Shown here: one piece after another, positions 33,164 through 42,757 of the stretch | How positions within the stretch are numbered: the first letter of the stretch is position 1 | Layout: the number at the start of each line of letters is the position of its first letter | DNA from: Nitrospinota bacterium | GTDB taxonomy: Bacteria; Nitrospinota; Nitrospinia; Nitrospinales; VA-1 | Direction: 5' to 3' | DNA length: 64,000 bases | Assembly (NCBI GenBank): GCA_027619975.1 | Contig: JAQCGX010000003.1 | Coordinates: forward strand, 62,001 to 126,000 | Position numbers and translations under genes: made by a program | Notes under the pieces: generated by a model | Seen by the model: only the letters and a program-made list of their open reading frames with translations | What the model was told of the DNA's origin: nothing | Database searches by the model: none

Positions 33164-34403
33164 ACCGGTTGTCATTGTATTGGGTCTGGCACTCACCTTG
33201 GTGGCGGCTCAACCTGTTTTAGCCATGGTGGTGGACCGTGTGGTGGCGAAGGTCAATGGAGAAATCATTACCTTGAGTAACGTTGAAGAAATGGTTTCAG
33301 TTACTAAACAGCAGTTGAGTGCGTCTAAAACCCCTTCAGAGTTCTCAGAAAAGGAAATTACCGAGAAATCTCTGAATGGCATCATAGAGGAAAAATTACA
33401 ACTTCAAGAAGCCAAGAAGTCGGGGTTGGAAGTCGATGATGAATCTATTCAGCTTGCACTTGACGATATCATGAAAAGAAATAACATCACTGAATCGCAA
33501 ATGGAAGAGATGCTGGAAGCCGAAGGCCGTTCCATGAAACAATACAAAGAAGTGATCCGCAACCAGATCCTGGTGACGAAAGTAGTGCAGTTTCATATGG
33601 GGAAATCGGCTGGTGCGACTAATAAGCAAATCCAAAAATATTATGATGAACATCAAAAAGATTATTGGCAGCCGAGGCAACCTTTTGTGCGTCACATTTT
33701 GTTTATAGCGGATGAAAGTGCTACCCCGGAAGTGAAGCAATTAAAAAAAGTTAAAGCCAACGAGATTATTCGGCAAATTCGTGCCGGAAATGATTTTTCT
33801 GAGATGGCTAAAAAGTATTCAGAAGATGTTTCCGCGAACACCGGCGGGGAGGTCGGTTTGTTAAAGAAAGGCCATTTCGTTCCGGAGTTCGAGAAAGTTG
33901 CTTTCAGCTTAAAACCTGGAGAGATCAGTGACGTCGTTGAGAGTCGTTATGGGTACCATATCATCAAAGTGGATCGGGTGATTCCCGGTAAAGCCCGGTC
34001 TTTGGATGAAGTCAAAGAGAAAATTGAACAAGTTCTGCAATTTGAAAACAAGCAAAAAAAATATCAGAAATGGATGGATGAACTCAAAAATCACGCCATG
34101 ATTCAAATAACTCTGTTTCAGGATGAAAATTTAATAGAAAGCCCGAAGCAGGATCTTTTTTTGAAAAAAGCCAAATCCTCACAAGATTCCCCTAAAGAGA
34201 ATGGCCCGGCTGGAAAGCAGAGCCAATGGGAGGAGGCGTCCAATGTTAAAAGTAATAGGAGTGGAAAAAATTTAGGCCAGAATCAAAATAATTTTAAGGA
34301 AATCAAAAACAGGCTGGCTTTCATCAAAAGATTGAGAAAGAACGAAAAGATTTCAGAAGATGAATATCACTTAAGGAAGCGCAAATTGCTTGATCAATTA
34401 TAA
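33138..34403 (+). CDS. surA: Periplasmic SurA-like chaperone / peptidyl-prolyl isomerase with SHOCT-like tail
   Basis: About 421 residues from the ATG at 33138. A signal peptide (VVIVLGLALTLVAAQPVLA) leads to a SurA N-terminal chaperone domain (VVDRVVAKVNGEIITLSNVE, IIEEKLQLQEAKKSGLEVDD) and one parvulin domain (VRHILFIADESA, FSEMAKKYSEDVSANTGGEV, ESRYGYHIIKVDRV). E. coli SurA has two parvulin domains; this has one. After a low-complexity linker the last 30 residues (RLAFIKRLRKNEKISEDEYH then LRKRKLLDQL) look like a SHOCT motif, which is unusual on a SurA. Overlaps the previous parvulin gene; likely one operon with mfd. Confidence 0.85.
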   Translation: MKYWQKSVKPVVIVLGLALTLVAAQPVLAMVVDRVVAKVNGEIITLSNVEEMVSVTKQQLSASKTPSEFSEKEITEKSLNGIIEEKLQLQEAKKSGLEVDDESIQLALDDIMKRNNITESQMEEMLEAEGRSMKQYKEVIRNQILVTKVVQFHMGKSAGATNKQIQKYYDEHQKDYWQPRQPFVRHILFIADESATPEVKQLKKVKANEIIRQIRAGNDFSEMAKKYSEDVSANTGGEVGLLKKGHFVPEFEKVAFSLKPGEISDVVESRYGYHIIKVDRVIPGKARSLDEVKEKIEQVLQFENKQKKYQKWMDELKNHAMIQITLFQDENLIESPKQDLFLKKAKSSQDSPKENGPAGKQSQWEEASNVKSNRSGKNLGQNQNNFKEIKNRLAFIKRLRKNEKISEDEYHLRKRKLLDQL

Positions 34404-34517
34404 TGATTTTTTTGTGTTAAAAAATAAAAGTATTTTCAGCCTTCCTTTTATAGTCAAGATTGAGCCGTTGAAGTCGATTTTCTTGCTTTAATCCCCGTCC
34501 TCATCGTTAATAGATTT

Positions 34518-35942
34518 ATGAAAAATTTTCTGGATAAAGCCAGGCTTGCGATTTCTCGCATGATTGTCCCTGGAGATAGGGTCCTCACCGCTGTATCCGG
34601 TGGGCCGGACTCGGTCACCCTCTTGTACCTTTTGAATGATATGAGGGAAGAGTTCGAGATTGATCTTTGTATTGCCCATATGGATCATATGGCTCGGCAA
34701 CAGGAATCGCAGGAAGACGCTCGCTTTGTGAAAGAGCTTGGCGAAAAATTGGGACTAGAGACATACATCGAAAAGATTGATGTTCTCAAGGAGAAGGAAA
34801 TTTTAAAAACTTCCTTTCAGGAAGCCGCCCGGATTTTCCGCTATCGGTTTTTGCGATCCACTCTGAAGCGTGCCGAGGCAACGAAATTGGCGCTGGGTCA
34901 TAACGCGGATGATCAAGTAGAAACTATTTTGATCAATCTCATTCGTGGGAGCGGCTTGAAAGGTTTGGGGGGAATGCCGGAAAGCCGGGGAGAAATCATC
35001 CGGCCTTTGATTGATTGCACCCGGACGGAGATAGAAGGCTATCTTGCAGACCGGGGCCTGGAAAGCAGGGTAGATAGCTCCAATGCCAGTAAAAAATACC
35101 TGAGAAACCGGATTCGACACGAATTAATTCCGACCCTTGAAAATTACAATGAGAATATTAAATCCAACCTTTTGGAAATGGCACAAATCATTCGCGATGA
35201 CGATCATTGTCTTGACGAGCAAACCCGCCTTATATATGAGAGGATTGCCGTCCCTGGGATGGAGGGAAAAGAGGTCGAACTCAATCGGGAACAATTCAAC
35301 CAGCAGCCCCCTGCTTATCAAAAGCGTCTGGTGAGACAGGCTCTTTTCAGTGTTCAGGGAAACTTGAGTCGTATCTCCACGGGTCATATTCAGCAAATTA
35401 TTGGATTATTTCAGAGTTCCATGAAAGGGAAGAGCATCAACCTTCCTGATCGATTAACCGCAGTCAGGGGGCCGGTTGGCGTTAAGTTTCAGAAAAACTC
35501 CAAAAGACAGTCAGCAAGTACTTCAAAGGATGAACTCTATTCGACGGAACTGGTTATTCCAGGATCTACCAATATCAGAAAAGTCGGCATCAACCTGCAC
35601 GCAAAGATTCTCACCCTTGGGAATTGGACGGACCGCGACAACTTTTCCCGGCGGGCATTTTTAGATTACGATAAAACCGGACCCTGTATCCAGACCCGAT
35701 TTTTCCGGCCTGGAGATCGATTTGTTCCTCTGGGAATGACAGGAAGAAAAAAGCTGAAGGCCTTTTTTATCGATGAAAAAATTCCCAGGGAATCAAGAGA
35801 ATCGATTCCCATCTTGACAACCCGGATGGGCGATATTATATGGGTTTATGGAAAAAGAATTTCGGAAAAATTCCGAGTCACCGATAAAACAAAAAATATT
35901 CTTCATATAGAAGGGGACAAAGGGGATCACCACGTTTCTTAA
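34518..35942 (+). CDS. tilS: tRNA(Ile)-lysidine synthase
   Basis: Puts lysine on C34 of tRNA-Ile(CAU) so that it reads AUA; ATP dependent and essential. 474 residues. The PP-loop SGGPDSVTLLYLL is near residue 28. The IAHMDHMARQQESQEDARFV and GHNADDQVETILINLIRGSG segments complete the N-terminal catalytic domain. The TilS C-terminal substrate-binding domain is seen in TRFFRPGDRFVPLGMTGRKK and KAFFIDEKIPRESRESIPIL. It lies directly upstream of ftsH, an arrangement conserved in many phyla. Confidence 0.95.
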   Translation: MKNFLDKARLAISRMIVPGDRVLTAVSGGPDSVTLLYLLNDMREEFEIDLCIAHMDHMARQQESQEDARFVKELGEKLGLETYIEKIDVLKEKEILKTSFQEAARIFRYRFLRSTLKRAEATKLALGHNADDQVETILINLIRGSGLKGLGGMPESRGEIIRPLIDCTRTEIEGYLADRGLESRVDSSNASKKYLRNRIRHELIPTLENYNENIKSNLLEMAQIIRDDDHCLDEQTRLIYERIAVPGMEGKEVELNREQFNQQPPAYQKRLVRQALFSVQGNLSRISTGHIQQIIGLFQSSMKGKSINLPDRLTAVRGPVGVKFQKNSKRQSASTSKDELYSTELVIPGSTNIRKVGINLHAKILTLGNWTDRDNFSRRAFLDYDKTGPCIQTRFFRPGDRFVPLGMTGRKKLKAFFIDEKIPRESRESIPILTTRMGDIIWVYGKRISEKFRVTDKTKNILHIEGDKGDHHVS

Positions 35943-36026
35943 TGAATAAACCCCTCCCCATATTCCAGGAATGTGGTAACATTACTACTGAATAGCAGAC
36001 AGTATTTTCTTCAAAAGGAGAAAGTT

Positions 36027-37961
36027 TTGAACCAATTTTACAGAAATTTAGCACTTTGGCTGGTCATTGGACTCATTCTGATAGGCCTGGTTAATATTTT
36101 TAATAAACCCATCATCAACCAATCTGAAATCATTTATAGCGATTTTATGGGCAAGGTGGAAAAGGGTGAGATCACGGAAGTGGTGGTTCAGGGTGACAAT
36201 ATCAGCGGAAAATTGATGAATGGAAGTTCTTTTCAAACAATCACTCCGTCCCGTGACCCGGACTTAATCAAAATTCTAAGAGAGAAGGGGGTGCGCATTG
36301 TTGTGATGCCTCCCGAGCAGACCAGCTGGTATATGAATATCCTGATATCCTGGTTCCCGATGCTTCTTTTGCTGGGCATCTGGATTTTCTTCATGCGGCA
36401 GATGCAGTCCGGCGGTGGGAAGGCACTTTCTTTTGGCAAAAGCAAGGCGCGGTTATTGAGCGATTCTAAAAACCGCACCACATTTAAAGATGTGGCCGGG
36501 GTTGAGGAAGCCAAGGAAGAGCTTCAGGAAATTATTGAGTTTTTGAAGGAGCCGCAGAAATTCAGCAAACTGGGAGGAAAAATTCCCAAGGGAGTTCTGC
36601 TGGTGGGACCTCCTGGAACGGGAAAAACCTTGTTGGCACGGGCCATTGCCGGTGAAGCCAATGTGCCGTTTTTCAGCATCAGCGGGTCAGATTTTGTGGA
36701 AATGTTTGTCGGCGTCGGTGCATCGCGTGTACGCGATCTTTTTGAACAAGGGAAGAAAAACAGCCCTTGCATTATATTTGTCGATGAAATTGATGCAGTA
36801 GGTAGACACCGGGGGGCGGGTCTTGGTGGCGGGCATGATGAGCGCGAACAAACTTTGAACCAACTGCTGGTAGAAATGGATGGTTTTGAAAATAACGATG
36901 GCGTCATCATGATAGCGGCCACTAATCGTCCTGACGTTTTGGACCCGGCTTTATTGCGTCCTGGTCGGTTTGACAGGCAAGTGGTGGTCGGTCGGCCCGA
37001 TGTTCGGGGACGAGAAGCAATTCTTAAAGTGCATACCCAGACCGTGCCCCTTGATGACAATGTGGATCTCAAGGTCATTGCCCGTGGGACGCCAGGCTTT
37101 ACAGGCGCCGATCTTGCCAATCTGGTGAACGAGGCTTCTTTGCTCGCGGCGCGTCGGGATAGGAAATCTGTGACCATGGTGGATTTTGAGGATGCCAAGG
37201 ATAAAGTGCTGATGGGAGTGGAAAGGCGGAGTTTGGTGATTTCCGATAAGGAAAAGAAGACTACGGCCTATCATGAAGCAGGTCACGCTCTGGTGGCCTT
37301 TCTTTTGCCGGGAACGGACCCCATCCACAAGGTAACGATTATTCCTCGTGGGCAAGCCTTAGGTGTCACTCAGCAATTGCCTACGGATGAACGGCACACG
37401 TACCCCAGAACCTATCTTCACAATACGCTTGCCATCCTGATGGGGGGTCGACTGGCTGAAGAAATTTGCCTGGGCCAAATGACCACCGGGGCGGGCAATG
37501 ATATCGAACGGGCCACCGAGATGGCGCGTAAAATGGTTTGCGAGTGGGGCATGAGCGATAAGATGGGTCCGTTGACCTATGGGCACAAGGAGGAACAGGT
37601 TTTTCTGGGAAGGGATTTTTCCTCGCAGAAAAATTTCAGCGACCAGACTGCCAAACTCATAGACCAGGAAGTGAAGGCCCTGGTGATGGGGGGGTATAAC
37701 AAAGCCCATGAGTTGATCACTACAAACATAGCTAAACTTGAAAGTCTTGCGGAAGCCTTGTTGGAACGTGAAACCCTGGACGCCAAGGAAATTCTAGAGA
37801 TCTTTGAGGGTAAAAAACCGGACGACACCAGCAATAATGGTGAGGGAATTACGAACCTAAAGCCCCCCCTTGTGGACCTAAAGAAAGAATCCCAGGATCG
37901 ATCGGGAGGGACCGGAGATATCGTTAGTGGCGGCGGTCTGCCAGACCCACACCCTGCTTAA
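36027..37961 (+). CDS. ftsH: ATP-dependent zinc metalloprotease FtsH
   Basis: Membrane-bound AAA+ protease that removes damaged or short-lived membrane and cytosolic proteins, including LpxC in many Gram-negatives. The start is the TTG at 36027, with AAAGGAG six bases before it; the frame is open further up but gives no family match. About 644 residues. Two membrane helices ([18 protein letters not shown] and [17 protein letters not shown]) flank a periplasmic loop. Walker A GPPGTGKT is near residue 195, Walker [13 protein letters not shown] follows, the second region of homology is [20 protein letters not shown], and the zinc site HEAGH is near 416. The tail is Gly/Asp/Pro-rich. A strong terminator follows. 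Confidence 0.97.
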   Translation: MNQFYRNLALWLVIGLILIGLVNIFNKPIINQSEIIYSDFMGKVEKGEITEVVVQGDNISGKLMNGSSFQTITPSRDPDLIKILREKGVRIVVMPPEQTSWYMNILISWFPMLLLLGIWIFFMRQMQSGGGKALSFGKSKARLLSDSKNRTTFKDVAGVEEAKEELQEIIEFLKEPQKFSKLGGKIPKGVLLVGPPGTGKTLLARAIAGEANVPFFSISGSDFVEMFVGVGASRVRDLFEQGKKNSPCIIFVDEIDAVGRHRGAGLGGGHDEREQTLNQLLVEMDGFENNDGVIMIAATNRPDVLDPALLRPGRFDRQVVVGRPDVRGREAILKVHTQTVPLDDNVDLKVIARGTPGFTGADLANLVNEASLLAARRDRKSVTMVDFEDAKDKVLMGVERRSLVISDKEKKTTAYHEAGHALVAFLLPGTDPIHKVTIIPRGQALGVTQQLPTDERHTYPRTYLHNTLAILMGGRLAEEICLGQMTTGAGNDIERATEMARKMVCEWGMSDKMGPLTYGHKEEQVFLGRDFSSQKNFSDQTAKLIDQEVKALVMGGYNKAHELITTNIAKLESLAEALLERETLDAKEILEIFEGKKPDDTSNNGEGITNLKPPLVDLKKESQDRSGGTGDIVSGGGLPDPHPA

Positions 37962-38007
37962 TGGTTAGAAACTAGTTTCCGATACCAAAAGCGTTTACTC
38001 AATTTGG

Positions 38008-38052
38008 CTCCATTTCCAAGATCTGTTTAGACTTGGGAGTGGAGTTTTTTTT
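38008..38052 (+). terminator. Intrinsic terminator after ftsH
   Basis: Interrupted stem CTCCA ... CCAAG / CTTGG ... TGGAG (38008-38044) with a small internal loop and a run of eight T (38045-38052). The first Ts overlap the -35 box of the folP promoter, so termination and new initiation are side by side. Confidence 0.85.
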
Positions 38053-38079
38053 GTCAAAAAAACGGTTCAAGCTTATAAT
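38051..38079 (+). promoter_or_regulatory. Sigma70-type promoter of folP-pdxJ
   Basis: -35 TTGTCA (38051-38056), 17-base spacer, perfect -10 TATAAT (38074-38079). Start of transcription is expected near 38086, about 40 bases before the folP ATG. Confidence 0.8.
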
Positions 38080-38124
38080 CTCAAGATCAATATAATTAAA
38101 ATTCTGAGAACATAGCAAAATATT

Positions 38125-38946
38125 ATGTCCTTTTCATTTCAGAAGGGTGGGACTAACGGGTCCGTCGCTCTAATGGGAATCGTGAACCTGTCTCCTGATT
38201 CCTTTTATGAAGGGAGCCGATCTTTTTCTGATAGAGAGGCGTTGTTACTCGCTGAGCGTCATATTGAGGAAGGTGCCAGTGTTATAGATATTGGCGCTGA
38301 AAGTTCCCGCCCCGGCTCACAACCCATTTCTGAAGCGGTGGAACTTGAACGGTTGCTCCCTGTCGTCTCCGAAATTTGTAAACGGTTTGATGTTGCAGTT
38401 TCCGTGGATACTTACAAACCACGCGTGATTGATGCCGTTTTATCAGAGGGAGCGAGTATTATAAATGACATTACCGGGTTGCAGGGGGATGAGAGGGCGG
38501 CTGGAATCATCGCCCGACACCGGGCAGGGGTGATCCTCATGCACATGCGTGGAACCCCATTGACCATGCAGGACCAGCCTCAATACAGCGACTTGATTGA
38601 AGACGTCAGAAGTTATTTAAAGAAAAGCATCGAATTGGCGGAGAGTGCCGGGATCGACAAAATTGTGATAGATCCCGGAATAGGTTTTGGAAAAACCCGA
38701 TCCCATAATCTGGAATTGATTCGTCGCTTGGAAGAGTTTAAGGAGCTGGGGAAGCCCATTCTTTTAGGAGTTTCACGCAAGTCGTTTATCGGCGAGACTC
38801 TAGATCTTCCTGCGAAGGAAAGGTTGGAAGGATCATTGGCTGCGGCGGCCATTGGCGTGTTGAATGGGGCGACAATCATTCGTACCCATGACGTTAAGGC
38901 AACGGGACGGGCTGTTAAAGTGGCCCTCGCCATAATGAATGAATAA
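38125..38946 (+). CDS. folP: Dihydropteroate synthase
   Basis: Joins p-aminobenzoate to the pterin pyrophosphate in folate synthesis; target of sulfonamides. 273 residues, single domain. Seen: MGIVNLSPDSFYEGSRSF (pterin/phosphate loop 1), VIDIGAESSRPGSQPIS (loop 2), SVDTYKPRVIDAVL, IINDITGLQGDERAAGIIAR, LMHMRGTP, IDPGIGFGKTRSHNLELI and LLGVSRKSFIGE with the substrate lysine-serine pair. It has its own promoter after the ftsH terminator. pdxJ follows after 26 bp, probably in the same transcript. Confidence 0.97.
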   Translation: MSFSFQKGGTNGSVALMGIVNLSPDSFYEGSRSFSDREALLLAERHIEEGASVIDIGAESSRPGSQPISEAVELERLLPVVSEICKRFDVAVSVDTYKPRVIDAVLSEGASIINDITGLQGDERAAGIIARHRAGVILMHMRGTPLTMQDQPQYSDLIEDVRSYLKKSIELAESAGIDKIVIDPGIGFGKTRSHNLELIRRLEEFKELGKPILLGVSRKSFIGETLDLPAKERLEGSLAAAAIGVLNGATIIRTHDVKATGRAVKVALAIMNE

Positions 38947-38972
38947 ATGAAAGATAGTGGAGTGGAAGAATC

Positions 38973-39716
38973 ATGACAAGACTGTTTGTTAACGTGGACC
39001 ATGTGGCCACACTCCGGGAAGCCAGAAAAACCGTGGAACCCGATCCTCTTGTTGCCGCTCTACTGGCGGAGAAAGCGGGAGCGGATGGCATCACCATTCA
39101 CTTGCGGGAAGACCGCAGGCATATTCAGGATCATGATCTGGAAAGAATTCACTCGGCCATAAATACCAAATTGAACCTTGAAATGGCGCCTGTGGAAGAA
39201 ATGGTGCAGATTGCTCTCAAGGCGCGCCCCTATCAGGTGTCCCTGGTTCCCGAAAAAAGGCAGGAAATAACTACAGAAGGTGGTTTGGACGTGTGTTCTC
39301 AGCTGGAAAATCTAATTCAAATGAAAGACCGAATGAAAGCATGCGGAATTTTATTCAGTTTATTCGTGGACCCAGATTCCAGGCAAATCGAGGCGGCGGC
39401 AAAAGTCGGAGCGGATAGCATTGAGATAAATACGGGTGCTTACTCGGAATTCAGGGATAAAGGACAAGTTGAGGAGGCTTTGAAAAAAATCCGCCGGGCC
39501 GCGAACCAGGCTTCCGGGCTGGGATTGCGAGTGTTTGCGGGCCACGGATTGACCAATAAAAATGTACGGCCCATTGCCGCTGTTGCCGAGATCGAAGAAT
39601 TGAATATTGGTCACCACATTGTGTCCCGTGCGGTTTTTTGCGGCATCGAAAAGGCCGTTAGGGAAATGATTCAGGCCATCAGTCAACATTCTGTTCAAAC
39701 AGTTGATAAATTTTAG
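38973..39716 (+). CDS. pdxJ: Pyridoxine 5'-phosphate synthase
   Basis: Last step of the DXP-dependent vitamin B6 pathway, joining 1-deoxyxylulose phosphate and 3-amino-2-oxopropyl phosphate. 247 residues, a TIM barrel. Seen: LFVNVDHVATLREARKTVEP (N-terminal signature), DGITIHLREDRRHIQDHDL, INTKLNLEMAPVEEM, VSLVPEKRQEITTEGGLDV, FVDPDSRQIEAA and GHGLTNKNVRPIAAVAEIEE with the catalytic histidines in place. Co-transcribed with folP. Confidence 0.96.
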   Translation: MTRLFVNVDHVATLREARKTVEPDPLVAALLAEKAGADGITIHLREDRRHIQDHDLERIHSAINTKLNLEMAPVEEMVQIALKARPYQVSLVPEKRQEITTEGGLDVCSQLENLIQMKDRMKACGILFSLFVDPDSRQIEAAAKVGADSIEINTGAYSEFRDKGQVEEALKKIRRAANQASGLGLRVFAGHGLTNKNVRPIAAVAEIEELNIGHHIVSRAVFCGIEKAVREMIQAISQHSVQTVDKF

Positions 39717-39770
39717 ACAAGTGCTTAATGTTTAGGGTAAGAGTAGGAATTTTTGGAAACGGCATAAAAT

Positions 39771-39798
39771 TTGCTTTGAGTTCTTTTAGTTATATATT
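39771..39798 (+). promoter_or_regulatory. Possible promoter of the coiled-coil gene
   Basis: -35 TTGCTT (39771-39776), 16-base spacer, -10 TATATT (39793-39798), about 30 bases before the ATG at 39827. The -35 box is only a partial match. Confidence 0.4.
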
Positions 39799-39826
39799 GC
39801 CAAAAAATTGACGGATAAATATACTC

Positions 39827-40618
39827 ATGGTAATGAACCAGACAGATCCTCACATAGCGGAAGAAAATATCGCGGTTAGAGAGAAGGCTTTGATCGTTTC
39901 CCGTGAGTTTGACCGTATTGTAAATACGTTTAGAAGGGTTTTAGAGTTTAAGGAAAAATATGGAAAAAGCCTTGAAGAGAAGTTTGAAGATTTAAAAATT
40001 AAATTAAAAGACAATCTTGTTCAACTGGAAGAGGTTAACCAAAATATTGAAATATATGATCGCAATAGTGAAAAAATAATTTCAAACCTCAAACAATTGG
40101 ATGATGATGAAAGAAAGTTTACCGATCAATATGAACGCCTGTTGCGGGGGCTTGGATTGGATGGAAAGGGGTTGGGGGCTGAAAATTTTGAAAACTCAAT
40201 TACTTCATCCCCGAATGGGTCCGATGGTCAGAAACTTAGAGAAAGGTTAGCGAGCCGAAGAGGGGAATTTCTTGAAAATTTAAAACACAGTTTTGATAAA
40301 TTGGATGAAAACCTGGCTTCGGTAAATGATTTAAAAACTGAACTCAATGAATCGCGAACCGACATTATGCAAAGGAGATTTCAAGCCCTTAAAAAAAAAG
40401 AAGCATTGGAAGAAATGGGCAAGAAAATTGTAAATGATGTGGGCAGGTTGGAAAATGAATTAGCAACAACCACTATTGAAGAAAAAACATTGATCGATGA
40501 ATTTTCCAAGATTGTCAGTCATGTGGAAAGCTGTTTAGAACTGGATGAAGCAACAGATCATGCTTTGTTCTCCTCTTTGTCCATCGTAGAGTCTCCCGAT
40601 AAGGTAGCAGTAGAGTAG
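39827..40618 (+). CDS. Coiled-coil protein, unrecognised
   Basis: 263 residues, strongly charged and nearly all helical, with heptad-like patterns across most of the length (EKFEDLKIKLKDNLVQLEEV, RNSEKIISNLKQLDDDERKF, EEMGKKIVNDVGRLENELAT). A short Gly-rich break (GLGLDGKGLGAENF) splits the N- and C-terminal coils. There is no signal peptide, membrane helix or catalytic motif. Two ATGs at 39827 and 39833 are possible starts. I cannot assign a family; a structural or scaffolding role is a guess. It has its own putative promoter and is separate from folP-pdxJ and from gap. Confidence 0.6.
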   Translation: MVMNQTDPHIAEENIAVREKALIVSREFDRIVNTFRRVLEFKEKYGKSLEEKFEDLKIKLKDNLVQLEEVNQNIEIYDRNSEKIISNLKQLDDDERKFTDQYERLLRGLGLDGKGLGAENFENSITSSPNGSDGQKLRERLASRRGEFLENLKHSFDKLDENLASVNDLKTELNESRTDIMQRRFQALKKKEALEEMGKKIVNDVGRLENELATTTIEEKTLIDEFSKIVSHVESCLELDEATDHALFSSLSIVESPDKVAVE

Positions 40619-40951
40619 AACAATTCCCCTTTGTAAATAAAATCACATCAGGACTTAAGTTATCGGAACTCCCGATAAACTAAAAGGTAATTGTTGACTT
40701 GGGTCTATAAATTTTGCATAATCTGCCCAAGAAAGCAGGAGGTTAGTCCTTTTTCCATGATTTTTCCTTGAAGGGACCCTGCCCGGGGACTGTCTTTTTA
40801 CGATGGTTAGGTTTTTTATCGCAAAAATCCGCAATTCTGTTAATTTCTAGTCATAAATCCAATTTTCAATGTCCCAAAATTCTGGTTTGGAATTTGGGTT
40901 GTTGTGAATGTGTTTTTTTGTATTTTAGGTCTATAGGAGGTTGTGCAAATA
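40619..40951 (+). promoter_or_regulatory. gap upstream region: hairpin, promoter and long leader
   Basis: 333 bases without a gene. A stem TTATCGG (40660-40666) / CCGATAA (40672-40678) has a 5-base loop and no T run, so it is not a normal terminator. A promoter follows: -35 TTGACT (40694-40699), 17-base spacer, -10 CATAAT (40717-40722). That gives a leader of about 220 bases before the gap ATG at 40952, with AGTCC (near 40756) and GGGACT (near 40787) able to pair. The leader may carry a regulatory structure, but I recognise no riboswitch class. Confidence 0.55.
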
Positions 40952-41968
40952 ATGTCGATTAAGGTTGCTATTAACGGATTCGGGAGAATCGGCAGAAATG
41001 TTCACCGATGTATCCTTAATGATAAAGGATGCGATGATATTGAAGTCATTGCCATCAATGACTTGACAGACGCTAACACCCTTGGCCATTTGTTCAAGCA
41101 TGATTCCGTCCAGGGCTTAAACAAAGCCGAAGTGGCAGTCGAGGGAAATAATTTAATTGTTAATGGTAAATCAGTCCAGATTTTTTCCGAGCGCGATCCG
41201 GAGAAGCTTCCCTGGAAAAGCCTGGGGGTGGATATTGTCATAGAATCCACGGGATTTTTTACCAACCGCGCCGGCGCTGGAAAGCATATTAAAGCCGGCG
41301 CCAAAAAGGTGATCATCTCCGCTCCTGCAACCGATCCGGATGTGACTCTTGTGTTGGGCGTGAATGAACAGGAATATAATAAGGACAAGCACCAGATTGT
41401 TTCCAATGCATCGTGTACAACCAACTGTCTGGCCCCGGTGGTCAGAGTTCTGCATGAGAAATTGGGAATTAAAAGGGGCTTGATGACGACCATTCATTCT
41501 TATACCAATGACCAGAGTATTCTGGATTTACCGCACAAGGACCTGCGCAGGGCACGGGCTGCAAATCTGTCGATGATTCCGACGACCACCGGCGCGGCAC
41601 GTGCGGTATCTTTAGTTTTGCCGGAACTTAAAGGCAAGCTGGATGGAATGGCTATTCGTGTTCCGACACCCAATGTGTCACTGGTGGACCTGGTTATCGA
41701 GGCGGAAAAGGACACCACTGCGGAAGAAGTAAATCAACTCTTCAGGGATGAGAGCGCCCACCGTTTAAATAATATCCTGCGTGTGGAGGACAGCCCTCTG
41801 GTTTCCGTCGATTTCAACGGTGATAGCTCATCATCTATTGTAGATAGTCTTTCTACAAAAGTTCTTGATAAAAGGATGGTCAAGGTTCTGGCTTGGTATG
41901 ATAATGAATGGGGTTATTCCTCGCGAGTTAAGGATTTGATTAAATTTATTATCAATAAAGGGTTATAG
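40952..41968 (+). CDS. gap: Glyceraldehyde-3-phosphate dehydrogenase
   Basis: Oxidises glyceraldehyde 3-phosphate to 1,3-bisphosphoglycerate with NAD(P), in glycolysis and gluconeogenesis. 338 residues from the ATG at 40952, with AGGAGG upstream. The Rossmann start is IKVAINGFGRIGRNVHR, with a D after the second strand (IAINDLTD), which favours NAD. The catalytic cysteine is C154 in SNASCTTNCLAP and the partner His lies in TTIHSYTNDQ. NEWGYSSRVKDL is the C-terminal signature. First gene of gap-tpiA-secG-tRNA-Leu. Confidence 0.97.
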   Translation: MSIKVAINGFGRIGRNVHRCILNDKGCDDIEVIAINDLTDANTLGHLFKHDSVQGLNKAEVAVEGNNLIVNGKSVQIFSERDPEKLPWKSLGVDIVIESTGFFTNRAGAGKHIKAGAKKVIISAPATDPDVTLVLGVNEQEYNKDKHQIVSNASCTTNCLAPVVRVLHEKLGIKRGLMTTIHSYTNDQSILDLPHKDLRRARAANLSMIPTTTGAARAVSLVLPELKGKLDGMAIRVPTPNVSLVDLVIEAEKDTTAEEVNQLFRDESAHRLNNILRVEDSPLVSVDFNGDSSSSIVDSLSTKVLDKRMVKVLAWYDNEWGYSSRVKDLIKFIINKGL

Positions 41969-41974
41969 AATGGC

Positions 41975-42730
41975 ATGAGGAGACCTGTCATCGCCGGGAA
42001 TTGGAAAATGAACATGCTCCAATCCGAAGCCGAGGATTTCGTCAAAAAACTGATAGAATGCGGAGGTTTTCCTCAAGGAGTTGATGTTATTATAGCACCA
42101 CCTTATACTGCCTTGGGTGTCGTACGAAAGCTGATAACAAATTCATCAATACAACTTGCGGGTCAGAATATTTATTTTGAACCCAAGGGCGCCTGGACCG
42201 GGGAGATTTCCGCGGCAATGCTAAAAGATGCGGGATGCCAGTTTGTCATCCTTGGGCATTCCGAGCGCAGGCATTATTTTCACGAGGATGACGCTTTGAT
42301 AAATCAAAAAATCAAAGCCGCTCTGGAAAATGAATTGCAGGTTATTTTTTGTGTAGGAGAAACTCTGGAGCAAAGGGAGCGGGCTCAAACTCAGGAGGTT
42401 GTGGAGTTTCAGCTGAAAATAGGTTTGCAGGGGTTGGACGCTACCGATCTGAAAAATCTTGTGATCGCTTATGAGCCGGTATGGGCTATTGGCACTGGTA
42501 GAACGGCGACTCCCGATCAGGCTCAAGAAGTTCATTGCTTTGCCAGAAAATTTATTGGAAAAGAATTTGGGGAAGCGACATCCGATAAAATAAGAATTCA
42601 ATACGGCGGAAGCGTTAACTCTGAAAACAGCAAACTTTTGTTGCGGCAAAAGGATATTGACGGGGTCTTGGTAGGTTCTGCAAGCCTGAATATTGAATCG
42701 TTTACCGCTATTATCAATTTCGCCAATTAA
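41975..42730 (+). CDS. tpiA: Triosephosphate isomerase
   Basis: Interconverts dihydroxyacetone phosphate and glyceraldehyde 3-phosphate. 251 residues. Catalytic residues are in NWKMN (Lys near residue 11), GHSERRHYF (His near 94) and AYEPVWAIGTG (Glu near 167), and the phosphate-binding GGSVNSEN and DGVLVGSASL loops are present. It starts 6 bp after gap, so the two are co-transcribed and act on consecutive steps. Confidence 0.97.
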   Translation: MRRPVIAGNWKMNMLQSEAEDFVKKLIECGGFPQGVDVIIAPPYTALGVVRKLITNSSIQLAGQNIYFEPKGAWTGEISAAMLKDAGCQFVILGHSERRHYFHEDDALINQKIKAALENELQVIFCVGETLEQRERAQTQEVVEFQLKIGLQGLDATDLKNLVIAYEPVWAIGTGRTATPDQAQEVHCFARKFIGKEFGEATSDKIRIQYGGSVNSENSKLLLRQKDIDGVLVGSASLNIESFTAIINFAN

Positions 42731-42757
42731 CCCCAAAATGGGAGGGTTTCACTGCTA

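Noticed and set aside
36524-37198. Long minus-strand frame opposite ftsH
   Set aside because: Antisense of a highly conserved gene; Ser/Arg/Pro-rich composition is typical of a shadow frame.
40768-40962. Short frame upstream of gap
   Set aside because: Lies in the gap leader, overlaps the gap start and looks random; the leader reading is better supported.
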